NCBI GenBank assembly: GCA_023255735.1
Contig: JAGDVP010000002.1
Coordinates: forward strand, 1 to 64,000
Reading direction: 5' to 3'
DNA from: Halothiobacillus sp.
Lineage (GTDB): Bacteria > Pseudomonadota > Gammaproteobacteria > Halothiobacillales > Halothiobacillaceae
Length of the DNA: 64,000 nucleotides
The translations under genes were made by a program, and so were the position numbers. Shown piece after piece: positions 57,165 to 64,000 of this stretch; the first letter of the stretch is position 1, and each line of letters starts with the position of its first letter. The notes beneath the pieces were generated by a model. The model ran no database searches, was not told where the DNA came from, and was given only the letters and a program-made list of their open reading frames with translations.

Positions 57165-57365
57165 TTTCAGGCTCAATCCCTGTCAATGGAAGGTCACATC
57201 CCTGCCCTATCTGATGTCTTTGATGCCTTATCCTTCGGGCGCGTCTACAAACCTGCTTGAACCGATGAGGAGATTTATGCGCATTTCCCGACGTTCTCTG
57301 GCGTGCCATTTGATCCATGGCTCACCGCGCTGCTTCTTAATCGCATTGATGAATTTACCGCCTGA
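57165..57365 (+). pseudogene. Decayed HD-GYP domain fragment
   Basis: The 318-base gap between the decarboxylase gene and aroQ holds a relic. One frame reads SIPVNGR; after a frameshift near 57190 another frame reads HIPALSDVFDALSFGRVYKPA, a TGA at 57258, then TDEEIYAHFPTFSGVPFDP and LLLNRIDEFTA to a TGA at 57363. Together they match the C-terminal end of HD-GYP phosphodiesterases (IPLEGRIVALADVFDAL..RVYKPAW..FDP), with the stop in place of a tryptophan. The rest of the gene is missing. Confidence 0.7.
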
Positions 57366-57480
57366 CGCAATGAACAAAACTAACAACGCCACTCGTCGCG
57401 AACGTAGACTTTCACCGCTGTTCGCGGCACAATGCGGCAACTTTTGACTCAATCACTGGTGCAAGAAGGAACTGCGACGC

Positions 57481-57948
57481 ATGGCGACTATTCTGCTGCT
57501 GAACGGCCCCAATTTGAATCGACTCGGCACGCGCGAGCCCGAGCGCTACGGCAACACCACACTGGCCGATGTGGTCAATCAGCTGCATAGCCATTGCCAA
57601 AGCGCCCACGCAACACTTGAACACTTGCAAACCAATGCCGAAGCCGAATTAATCGAGCGCATCCATGCCGCCGCCGACGCAGGGGTCGCCGGCATTGTGA
57701 TTAACCCCGCCGCCTGGACGCACACCAGCATTGCCCTGCGTGATGCGCTCTTAGCTTCCGCCATTCCTTTTGTTGAAGTGCATATCAGCAACATTTACGC
57801 GCGTGAGCCCTTTCGTCAGCACTCCTATTTTTCGGATATTGCCATTGGCTCTATTGTGGGCGTGGGTGCACTCGGCTACGAGCTGGCACTTTTTGCCCTA
57901 TTTCATCATTTAGGCATTAAACGGGTGCTCAGCCTGCCGCCCGCTTAA
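57481..57948 (+). CDS. aroQ: 3-dehydroquinate dehydratase, type II
   Basis: AroQ converts 3-dehydroquinate to 3-dehydroshikimate. The 155-residue protein has the signature [18 protein letters not shown] (catalytic Tyr) and later [16 protein letters not shown] and [15 protein letters not shown] with the catalytic His. AAGGA lies about 9 bases before the ATG. The aroQ-accB-accC-prmA order is common in gammaproteobacteria. Confidence 0.97.
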   Translation: MATILLLNGPNLNRLGTREPERYGNTTLADVVNQLHSHCQSAHATLEHLQTNAEAELIERIHAAADAGVAGIVINPAAWTHTSIALRDALLASAIPFVEVHISNIYAREPFRQHSYFSDIAIGSIVGVGALGYELALFALFHHLGIKRVLSLPPA

Positions 57949-58007
57949 ATCGGCTTAAAACCCCCTCGTTTGACTTAAAATTGTATTAACCTCGGAGACG
58001 TCCCTCG

Positions 58008-58466
58008 ATGGATATTCGTAAAATCAAAAAACTCATCGAACTCTTAGAGGAGTCCGGTATCGCTGAAATTGAAATTCGCGAAGGCGAAGAATCGGTGCGG
58101 ATTGCCCGCGGGCAAATCATGCAACCTGCCCCCACGAGCTATCACTTTGCGCCACCCCAAGCGGCTCAAGCTACCCAGGCAGCCCAAATTACCGCACCTG
58201 CCGCAGCCACACCCGCGCAGGCAATGGCCAGCGGCACACCGATTAAATCGCCGATGGTCGGCACGTTTTATCGCGCGGCATCCCCCACCGCCAAGGCTTT
58301 TGTTGAAGTGGGCAGTGCGGTTAAAGCCGGTGACACCCTGTGTGTGATTGAAGCTATGAAAATGTTTAATCAAATTGAAGCTGAAACCAGCGGCACCATT
58401 ACCGCCATCTTGGTCGAAAATGGCCAACCGGTTGAATATGATCAGCCCCTGTTCATCATTGAATAA
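58008..58466 (+). CDS. accB: Biotin carboxyl carrier protein of acetyl-CoA carboxylase
   Basis: AccB carries biotin for malonyl-CoA synthesis. The 152-residue protein has a short N-terminal dimer region ([17 protein letters not shown]), an Ala/Pro-rich linker (about 45-75) and a biotinyl domain with the biotin lysine K118 in [16 protein letters not shown] ribosome binding site precedes the ATG. accC follows after 27 bases. Confidence 0.97.
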   Translation: MDIRKIKKLIELLEESGIAEIEIREGEESVRIARGQIMQPAPTSYHFAPPQAAQATQAAQITAPAAATPAQAMASGTPIKSPMVGTFYRAASPTAKAFVEVGSAVKAGDTLCVIEAMKMFNQIEAETSGTITAILVENGQPVEYDQPLFIIE

Positions 58467-58493
58467 GCCATTTAATCTCATTAGGTTTTTAGC

Positions 58494-59837
58494 ATGTTGA
58501 ACAAAGTATTAATCGCCAATCGCGGCGAAATTGCTCTTCGGATTTTGCGAGCCTGCCGCGAGCTCGGCATTAAAACCGTGGCCGTGCATTCCACCGCCGA
58601 TCGCGATTTAAAGCACGTCCGCTTAGCCGATGAATCGGTGTGCATTGGCGGGCCTCGCTCCAATGAAAGTTATTTAAATATTCCCGCTATTATTTCTGCC
58701 GCCGAGGTCACCGACTCGGTTGCTATTCACCCGGGATATGGCTTTTTATCCGAAAACGCCGATTTTGCCGAGCGCGTAGAACAATCGGGGTTTATTTTTA
58801 TTGGTCCCACGCCCGACAACATTCGCTTAATGGGCGATAAAGTCACCGCCAAAGCCACCATGCGCGCAGCTAAGGTGCCCTGCGTACCCGGCTCTGAAGG
58901 GGCACTCGGCGATGATCCTGATGAAAATATTAAATTAGGCCGAGCAGTCGGTTACCCCGTCATCATCAAGGCGGCGGGCGGCGGCGGCGGCCGCGGTATG
59001 CGCGTGGTACACACCGAAGCGGCTTTGTTGCATGCCATCGAAATGACCCGCAGTGAAGCGCAAGCCGCTTTCAACAACCCGCAGGTGTACATGGAAAAAT
59101 TCCTAGAGCACCCGCGGCATATTGAAATTCAGGTTTTAGCTGATGCCCACGGCAATGCCCTCTACTTAGGCGAGCGCGATTGCTCTATGCAACGTCGCCA
59201 TCAAAAAATTATTGAAGAAGCGCCCGCGCCCGGCATTACGCCAAAGCAGCGCGCAGAAATCGGTGCGGTTTGCGTCGCCGCCTGTCAGCGCATGGGTTAT
59301 CGCGGTGCGGGCACCTTTGAGTTTCTTTATGAAAAAGGCCATTTTTATTTCATTGAAATGAATACCCGCCTGCAGGTTGAGCACACCGTGACCGAAATGA
59401 TTACCGGCATTGATTTGGTCAAGCAGCAATTGCGGATTGCCGCCGGCTTACCCCTTGAACTAAAACAAGCCGATGTGCGGATTACAGGCCACGCCATTGA
59501 ATGCCGAATTAATGCCGAAGACCCCGCAACCTTCGTGCCCAGCCCCGGTAAAATCAAAAACTTACACTTCCCAGGCGGGCCTGGCGTGCGAATTGACTCG
59601 CACATTTACAGCGGCTATAGCGTACCCCCCTACTACGATTCGATGATCGGCAAACTCATCACCCATGCCGATACCCGCGAACAAACGATTCGGCGCATGG
59701 CGGGCGCATTAGATGAAATGATGATTGACGGCATCAAAACCAATATTCCGCTGCATCGCGATTTAATGGCCGATCAAGCCTTCATTGAAGGCGGCACCGA
59801 TATTCATTATCTTCAAAACCGACTGGGAATTGCTTAA
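58494..59837 (+). CDS. accC: Biotin carboxylase subunit of acetyl-CoA carboxylase
   Basis: AccC carboxylates biotin with ATP and bicarbonate. The 447-residue protein has the ATP-grasp fold with the glycine-rich loop [14 protein letters not shown], the lid and active-site segments [20 protein letters not shown] and [14 protein letters not shown]. Length matches the family. prmA starts directly at its stop. Confidence 0.97.
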   Translation: MLNKVLIANRGEIALRILRACRELGIKTVAVHSTADRDLKHVRLADESVCIGGPRSNESYLNIPAIISAAEVTDSVAIHPGYGFLSENADFAERVEQSGFIFIGPTPDNIRLMGDKVTAKATMRAAKVPCVPGSEGALGDDPDENIKLGRAVGYPVIIKAAGGGGGRGMRVVHTEAALLHAIEMTRSEAQAAFNNPQVYMEKFLEHPRHIEIQVLADAHGNALYLGERDCSMQRRHQKIIEEAPAPGITPKQRAEIGAVCVAACQRMGYRGAGTFEFLYEKGHFYFIEMNTRLQVEHTVTEMITGIDLVKQQLRIAAGLPLELKQADVRITGHAIECRINAEDPATFVPSPGKIKNLHFPGGPGVRIDSHIYSGYSVPPYYDSMIGKLITHADTREQTIRRMAGALDEMMIDGIKTNIPLHRDLMADQAFIEGGTDIHYLQNRLGIA

Positions 59838-60749
59838 ATGACCGCCCAAGCCCACCATTCTGCCTGGCAACGTTTGAGCCTAGATGTCCCCCAAGCGGAG
59901 GTAGAGGCCTGCGAAGATGCACTGCTCGAAGCGGGCGCCGTATCGGTTTCCCTAGAAGAACTCGGTGATGAGCCCATTTTGGAGCCCAAACCCGGTGAAA
60001 CGCCGCTCTGGCAACGGGTGCGCGTGGCTGGACTTTTTGAAGGTCACCTCAATCCGGCCGATTTAATGGCGGCGCTGGCTCAAGAACTCAGGCCGGCTTT
60101 ATTGGATCAACTCGATCATCAGTACGTAGAAGAGATTGATTGGGTGCGCCAAACCCAAGCCGATTTCCCGCCCACCGTGTATGGCGATAGCCTCTGGGTT
60201 GTGCCGCACTGGTGCGAGGCGCCTGCCCAAGCCAAAACCGTGATCCGTATCGACCCGGGTCTAGCCTTCGGCACCGGTCAACATGAAACCACCGCCCTGT
60301 GTTTGGATTGGCTCGATGCGCAACCAATCAACGGCTTGCGTATCTTGGATGTGGGTTGTGGCTCGGGAATTTTAGCACTGGCCGCACTCATGAAAGGCGC
60401 TGCCCAAGCCTTCGGCACCGATATTGATCCACAAGCTCTCAAAGCCAGCCGCGATAATGCCGCGCTCAATGCCATTGCAGCATCCCGCCTATGGCTCGGC
60501 CTGCCGGATGATCTCCCGGCCAGTGAACGCTTTGATTTCCTCATTGCCAACATCCTCGCTCAACCCTTGATTGAACTCGCCCCCATCCTCGCGCCCCATA
60601 TCAAAGTGGGCGGACGTTTTGCGCTCTCGGGCATCCTAAAAGAGCAGGCGCAGGCCGTTGCCGCCCAATGGCTGGCGCAAGGTTTGCTGATTGATGAGAT
60701 TGAAACACGCGGCGACTGGGCGCGTGTCAGCGGACATCGAGCACACTAA
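59838..60749 (+). CDS. prmA: Ribosomal protein L11 methyltransferase
   Basis: PrmA trimethylates ribosomal protein L11. The 303-residue protein has the N-terminal substrate-recognition part, the linker and the methyltransferase domain with AFGTGQHETTALCLDW and LDVGCGSGILALAA, and NILAQPLIELAP. It starts immediately at the accC stop without a visible ribosome binding site, so it is coupled to accC. A terminator follows. Confidence 0.96.
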   Translation: MTAQAHHSAWQRLSLDVPQAEVEACEDALLEAGAVSVSLEELGDEPILEPKPGETPLWQRVRVAGLFEGHLNPADLMAALAQELRPALLDQLDHQYVEEIDWVRQTQADFPPTVYGDSLWVVPHWCEAPAQAKTVIRIDPGLAFGTGQHETTALCLDWLDAQPINGLRILDVGCGSGILALAALMKGAAQAFGTDIDPQALKASRDNAALNAIAASRLWLGLPDDLPASERFDFLIANILAQPLIELAPILAPHIKVGGRFALSGILKEQAQAVAAQWLAQGLLIDEIETRGDWARVSGHRAH

Positions 60750-60770
60750 CCTAGCCTTTTAAGCGCAAAG

Positions 60771-60802
60771 AAAAGCCCCCGAAAATTCATCGGGGGCTTT
60801 TT
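60771..60802. terminator. Bidirectional intrinsic terminator after prmA
   Basis: AAAAGCCCCCGA (60771-60782) pairs with TCGGGGGCTTTTT after a short loop. A T run follows on the plus strand and the A run gives one on the minus strand. It ends the aroQ-accBC-prmA unit and can also end the opposing PSV-repeat gene. Confidence 0.93.
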
Positions 60803-60877
60803 AATTTTAAGCTAATGCTTTGATTCTTATCCTCTGCCCGAGGCCACAACAGCAACGAGCAGATTACTTACAAACGC

Positions 60878-61324
60878 TTAGAATTTAGGCATCGAAGGCA
60901 CATTCACAGAAGGCACATTCACGCTGGGTGTATTCACCGAAGGCACGTTCACGCTGGGCGTGTTCACTGAAGGCACGTTCACGCTGGGCGTGTTCACTGA
61001 AGGCGTATTAACACTCGGTGTGCTCACTGAAGGGGTATTCACCCCAGGGGTTGCCACCGCTGGCACATCCGTTTGACCGGCAGAGGCGCCCGCATTCGTT
61101 GAACCTGAACCCGCAGATGCCCCAGATCCTGCCGCATTGCCCCCCGCTGAAGCGCCAGAACCAGACGCATTCGCACCATTAGCGGCACCGTTGCCTGCAC
61201 CTGTTTGAGTTTGGGTGGTAGCGGTGGTGTTGGTGGTTGCATCAGCGGCATAAACAACGCCCGCTAAAGCCAAAGCCAAAGCAGAAATGGTTAAAGAGGC
61301 TTTTTTGAATGTTGAATGAGACAT
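60878..61324 (-). CDS. Secreted PSV-repeat low-complexity protein
   Basis: The 148-residue product starts with a Sec signal peptide (about 1-26, ending VVYAAD). The mature part has a Thr/Gln stretch, a Gly/Ala/Ser-rich region (about 40-80) and about eleven five-residue repeats (NTPSV or NVPSV) to the end. It should be periplasmic or outside the cell, with an extended flexible shape. The start at 61324 has TAGGAG 8 bases upstream; the longer frame is rejected. No known family. It diverges from the DUF6502 gene. Confidence 0.75.
   Translation of the reverse strand: MSHSTFKKASLTISALALALAGVVYAADATTNTTATTQTQTGAGNGAANGANASGSGASAGGNAAGSGASAGSGSTNAGASAGQTDVPAVATPGVNTPSVSTPSVNTPSVNTPSVNVPSVNTPSVNVPSVNTPSVNVPSVNVPSMPKF
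60896..61045 (-). repeat. 15-bp tandem coding repeats (NxPSV)
   Basis: The 3' part of the gene consists of diverged 15-bp units, often paired as 30-bp units, each coding Asn-Thr/Val-Pro-Ser-Val. The frame is kept because units are multiples of three, so copy number could change without loss of frame. Confidence 0.85.
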
Positions 61325-61390
61325 GGCGAATACTCCTATGAGATGAAACATCAAGGCCGGGCGTTTTGGTTTATCGCCTCGGTGCAATCC

Positions 61391-61418
61391 ATATTAGTGG
61401 GAAAATTTTCCACGTCAA
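61391..61418 (-). promoter_or_regulatory. Promoter of PSV-repeat gene with palindromic operator in its spacer
   Basis: The minus strand reads TTGACG (61413-61418), a 16-base spacer and TAATAT (61391-61396). The spacer is nearly all a palindrome, GTGGGAAAATTTTCCAC (61397-61413), with GGAAAATTTTCC as its exact centre. A protein bound here would block the promoter. Confidence 0.75.
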
Positions 61419-61435
61419 GTTTTTTTCTCCTGTGC

Positions 61436-61448
61436 TAAAATTTCCCAC
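61436..61448 (+). promoter_or_regulatory. -10 box and inverted operator half before DUF6502 start
   Basis: TAAAAT (61436-61441) lies 7 bases before the ATG at 61449, so the transcript would have almost no leader, and no ribosome binding site is present. The overlapping AAAATTTCCCAC (61437-61448) is an inverted copy of the GTGGGAAAATTTT half of the nearby palindrome. Confidence 0.55.
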
Positions 61449-62327
61449 ATGAATACCGCCATCAAAAATACCGCCCTCCTGATCCTTCGCCCCCTCGTAC
61501 GATTTTTAATCGGCCACGGGTGGACTTTTGGTGCTATTAGTGAATTGCTCAAATATGTTTGCGTCGAAGAAGCTTGCCGCCAACAAGGAACGGGGGCTCG
61601 AGGACTCACCGACAGCAAAGTCTCCCTTATCAGCGGCGTGCACCGCAAAGAAGTTCGGCGTATTCGTGAAGAGCTCACCCAAAGCGAAACCCATCACCTA
61701 AAACTGCGCCACGGAGCCAACACAGCCGCCCAATTAATCGCTTTATGGATGACGCACCCCCATTATCAAAATGAACAAGGTGAGCCCATCGCCCTGCCGC
61801 TCCGCGCCGCTAATGCGCCCTCGGTTGAAGCATTGGCTCGGCTGGTGAAGGCTGATGTACGTGTGCGCACGATTGTGGACGATTTAGTTCGAGCCGGTGT
61901 CGCCGAAGAGCGCGGGGATATGATCGGCTTGTTGCGCTGCAGCTATGTCTCTGATATTCCCGAAGATCGATTGATTTTTATGGCAAACAACGTGGGCGAT
62001 CACTTGGCCGCCGCCGTACACAACTTGGAAGGCGGCTCACCGAAATATCTCGAACAAGCGCTGTATTTCGATGAACTCACTGCGGTGGAACTCGAAAAAC
62101 TCCGCCCTGAATTGCGCCGCTTGGGGGAGAAGTTACTACGGGATGCCTATCAGCGGGTGGCCAAATCGCGCCCATCTGCGGATGAAACCCCGCCAGCGCC
62201 AAAGCCCAACCAAACGCGCCGGATGCGACTCGGGGTCTACTATTTTGAAGACGAAACCCCGCAAAACACATGTGATCACTCGACACCCTGCCCGGCCGCG
62301 CCCGCACAGGTTAAAACACATGGATAA
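61449..62327 (+). CDS. DUF6502 family protein (possible DNA-binding regulator)
   Basis: The 292-residue cytosolic protein matches DUF6502 by its start (LRPLVRFLIGHGWTFGAISELLKYVCVEEA) and its C-terminus (RLGVYYFEDE). Residues about 55-80 (LTDSKVSLISGVHRKEVRRIREEL) look like a helix-turn-helix. The function of the family is unknown; a regulator of the DUF5666 partner and of the divergent repeat gene is a fair guess. The stop overlaps the next gene by 8 bases. The leader is very short or absent. Confidence 0.78.
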   Translation: MNTAIKNTALLILRPLVRFLIGHGWTFGAISELLKYVCVEEACRQQGTGARGLTDSKVSLISGVHRKEVRRIREELTQSETHHLKLRHGANTAAQLIALWMTHPHYQNEQGEPIALPLRAANAPSVEALARLVKADVRVRTIVDDLVRAGVAEERGDMIGLLRCSYVSDIPEDRLIFMANNVGDHLAAAVHNLEGGSPKYLEQALYFDELTAVELEKLRPELRRLGEKLLRDAYQRVAKSRPSADETPPAPKPNQTRRMRLGVYYFEDETPQNTCDHSTPCPAAPAQVKTHG

Positions 62328-63603
62328 TCAAAAGCACCGGCATGGTTTGGCGGGTATCCTCAGCGGTTTGCTGGGGCTGTGTTTAATCTTCCTATCTGGC
62401 CAAGCGTTCAGCGCCCCGCCCAATGCCGCCCGCCCCGGCGGCATTGGGGGCACAGGTTTATCGTTCAACGCAAACCCGGGCGGCATTGGCGGTACGGGCA
62501 TTATCGCCATCGGACCCATCCAACGTTTTGGCAGTATTTTTGTTTTAGGCAAGGAATATCATTTCACGCCACAAACCCGCTTTTTGCGAGATGGCCAACC
62601 CAGCGCTGAAGAGGCACAACAACTCGGGGATTGGGTCACCGTTCAGGGACATTGGCAGAATGATCGTTGGGTGGCCGATCAGGTGGACATGACCCACGCC
62701 ATAACGGGAACAATTGAATCGATCGATTCTACAAACCAGCGGATTCGTGTGCTCGGGCAAGAAATCATGTTCGCCCCCAATACGCAAATTCATGCCGAAC
62801 CGCATCATGTGGCGCTGTATTTCTCAACATTAAAAGTAGGCGATAAAGTGCGACTGAGTGCCGCCCCCGGGCGCACCGGCCTATGGCTTGCCACGGCACT
62901 TGTTCGCTTAAATCAGCCATCAAATGCAGTAACACTGCAGTTACAAGGGCACATTGGGGCAATCAGCCCAGATCGCAAACAGATTCAAATAGAGGGCGAA
63001 TGGTTTCCCATTGCCGGCACCATCCCCCCCGGCCTTAAAATCAATCAAGCCGTCATAGTTCGCGGTCAGTATCGCCAAGATAAACCGATCATCTCGACTA
63101 TTGAGCTCATCAAGCCCCTTAATTTCGCGCCTGGGCAGGCCATCGAACTCTTTGGCTATGCGCAGCATATTGAACAAACCAATTATTGTGATGCGTTTCA
63201 AATTAAGGCAGATGCCGGCACCCTCGGCCTGAGCCCGAATCATCAAAACCCAGCACCCGGCGCTTGGCAAGTCATTCGCGGATCACTGATTGAGCCGAAT
63301 GTGATTGAATTAAAGCAGGCTCTCCCATCACAAACGCCCATGCAATTTGGTCTGGCGCCCAGGGCACTTCATGGCGATCAGCCGAACGCCGCAAACCCGA
63401 TCATCACTACCCCATCACCCGAATCAATACCCCAAAACATAGGATTACCCGGCATGCCTGGGAGTATTACAGCACCCTCTATACCTTCCGTACCTTCCGT
63501 ACCTTCCGTGCCTTCCGTGCCTTCCGTGCCTTCCGTACCTTCCGTACCTTCCGTACCTTCCGTACCTTCCGTACCTTCCGTACCTTCCCCTGTGTCAGGA
63601 TAG
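62320..63603 (+). CDS. Secreted DUF5666 protein with PSV repeat tail
   Basis: The 427-residue protein has a signal peptide (about 1-32, ending AFSAPP), a duplicated PGGIGGTG segment, and beta-rich DUF5666 repeats (about 60-350, starting at GSIFVLGKEYHF). DUF5666 units are OB-like and occur in exported proteins. A Pro/Ser-rich tail ends in about ten PSV triplets. The ATG at 62320 overlaps the DUF6502 stop, so the two are coupled; the longer frame upstream is not used. An IS481-type element begins within a few bases of the stop, so the true C-terminus might have been changed. Confidence 0.78.
   Translation: MDNQKHRHGLAGILSGLLGLCLIFLSGQAFSAPPNAARPGGIGGTGLSFNANPGGIGGTGIIAIGPIQRFGSIFVLGKEYHFTPQTRFLRDGQPSAEEAQQLGDWVTVQGHWQNDRWVADQVDMTHAITGTIESIDSTNQRIRVLGQEIMFAPNTQIHAEPHHVALYFSTLKVGDKVRLSAAPGRTGLWLATALVRLNQPSNAVTLQLQGHIGAISPDRKQIQIEGEWFPIAGTIPPGLKINQAVIVRGQYRQDKPIISTIELIKPLNFAPGQAIELFGYAQHIEQTNYCDAFQIKADAGTLGLSPNHQNPAPGAWQVIRGSLIEPNVIELKQALPSQTPMQFGLAPRALHGDQPNAANPIITTPSPESIPQNIGLPGMPGSITAPSIPSVPSVPSVPSVPSVPSVPSVPSVPSVPSVPSVPSPVSG
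63484..63590 (+). repeat. 9-bp tandem coding repeat (PSV)
   Basis: The unit CCTTCCGTA (or CCTTCCGTG) repeats about eleven times in frame, each coding Pro-Ser-Val. Copies are almost identical at DNA level, so it is likely to change in length by slippage. Confidence 0.93.
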
Positions 63604-63604
63604 T

Positions 63605-64000
63605 TGTCGCCTTGGCGGATTAGCCATGACTAGATGTCAAGACCCGCCCGGTTATATACTTCCATAACGAATAAATCGGGGCATTGTTTCTGCCATGCCT
63701 GAAGTGATTCCATGGGTGTCATATGGTTCAGCGCCCGTTGTGGTATGTGGTGGTTGTAGGTGTTGAGATAGCTCATCATCGTGGCCTCAAGTTCAGCCGA
63801 TGAGCTGAAGCGGGTTTGTTTGACCAGCGCACTGATACGCCCGTTAAAGCGTTCTACCATGCCGTTGGTTTGCGGGTGGCCTGGCGGTATCAGGCGGTGC
63901 TCAATGCCATGCGCCACACATTGTTGATCGAACGCATGCCGCCCGCTGGGCTGCTTTTCTTTACAGGTGAAGCGGTCGGTGAACTGGCTGCCGTTATCGG
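63605..64000 (-). mobile_element. IS481-type insertion sequence, partial (runs off the window)
   Basis: The transposase gene on the minus strand starts beyond the window end. Its 3' non-coding end reaches about 63605, where TGTCGCC may be the terminal repeat, directly after the DUF5666 gene stop. The other end and the target duplication lie outside the window, so the exact boundary is uncertain. Confidence 0.6.
63630..64000 (-). CDS. IS481-type transposase, C-terminal part
   Basis: The frame is open to the window end and reads DNGSQFTDRFT (second Asp region of the DDE site), then SGRHAFDQQC, then PPGHPQTNGMVERFNGRI with the catalytic Glu, and a C-terminal YNHHIPQRALNHMTPMES segment. This is an integrase-core transposase of the IS481/IS3 sort; the SGRH insertion favours IS481. 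The N-terminal half is outside the window, so completeness cannot be judged. Confidence 0.88.
   Translation of the reverse strand, partial: DNGSQFTDRFTCKEKQPSGRHAFDQQCVAHGIEHRLIPPGHPQTNGMVERFNGRISALVKQTRFSSSAELEATMMSYLNTYNHHIPQRALNHMTPMESLQAWQKQCPDLFVMEVYNRAGLDI

Noticed and set aside
57214-57447. Plus-strand 77-codon frame with GAGGAG before an internal ATG, as a possible small gene
   Set aside because: The HD-GYP relic reading explains most of the same bases in another frame; this frame has no domain or membrane character.
62071-62319. Upstream extension of the DUF5666 protein frame
   Set aside because: This part overlaps the DUF6502 gene in another frame and would hide the signal peptide that begins at 62320.

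Overview
The window looks like chromosomal DNA of a flagellated, Gram-negative gammaproteobacterium. The evidence is LpxH (lipid A synthesis), P- and L-ring flagellar genes, an rnfABCDGE operon, the methyltransferase-rnhA-dnaQ order seen in E. coli, aroQ-accB-accC-prmA, GreB, and flagellar promoters matching the sigma54 and sigma28 consensus sequences. An autotrophic sulfur bacterium of the Halothiobacillaceae/Chromatiales type is my guess, not something the sequence proves. The density is about one gene per kb, and I see no prophage, no CRISPR array and only one partial insertion sequence.

Layout. 1-8.4 kb, minus strand: initiator tRNA with a strong promoter, a membrane diguanylate cyclase, galE overlapping a basic amino acid decarboxylase gene, greB, a DHH phosphoesterase and cysS. 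8.6-14.7 kb, plus strand: ppiB, lpxH-pgsA-plsC (envelope lipids), then ovoA overlapping a PLP lyase gene (probable ovothiol pathway). 14.7-24.8 kb, minus strand: a complete flgBCDE / flgFGHIJKL set with a terminator between the two operons, sigma54-type promoters before flgB and flgF, and a sigma28-type promoter before flgK. 25-27.7 kb: corB-like transporter and radA.

28.1-39.6 kb, plus strand, is the most unusual part. It is a tightly packed run of twelve genes: FimV/TPR-like protein, pseudo-receiver protein, COG2229 small GTPase, roadblock-like protein, V4R-like protein, roadblock/LC7 protein, Aer-type PAS protein, cytosolic PhnD-like binding protein, second V4R-like protein, OmpR-family regulator, LysM-FecR protein and CHASE2 histidine kinase. 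It reads as one sensory relay joining envelope sensing, a redox-type PAS sensor, ligand-binding domains and a GTPase switch. Its output is unknown.

39.6-43.5 kb: two unrecognised genes, an 11-bp tandem repeat, a possible gene relic, and a GGDEF-EAL protein with a degenerate GGDEF site. 43.8-49.3 kb: rnfABCDGE ion-pumping electron transport complex. 49.5-54.0 kb: dnaQ, rnhA, methyltransferase, MFS permease and aroC. 54.2-57.2 kb: an acyl-CoA ligase and a PLP decarboxylase of the type linked to exosortase A systems, followed by a decayed HD-GYP fragment. 57.5-60.8 kb: aroQ, accB, accC and prmA, ending in a terminator. 60.9-63.6 kb: a secreted PSV-repeat protein gene diverging from a DUF6502-DUF5666 pair across a palindromic operator. 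The window ends inside an IS481-type transposase gene.

Many start codons were moved from the longest open frame to an internal start, using ribosome binding sites and family N-termini; each case is noted.
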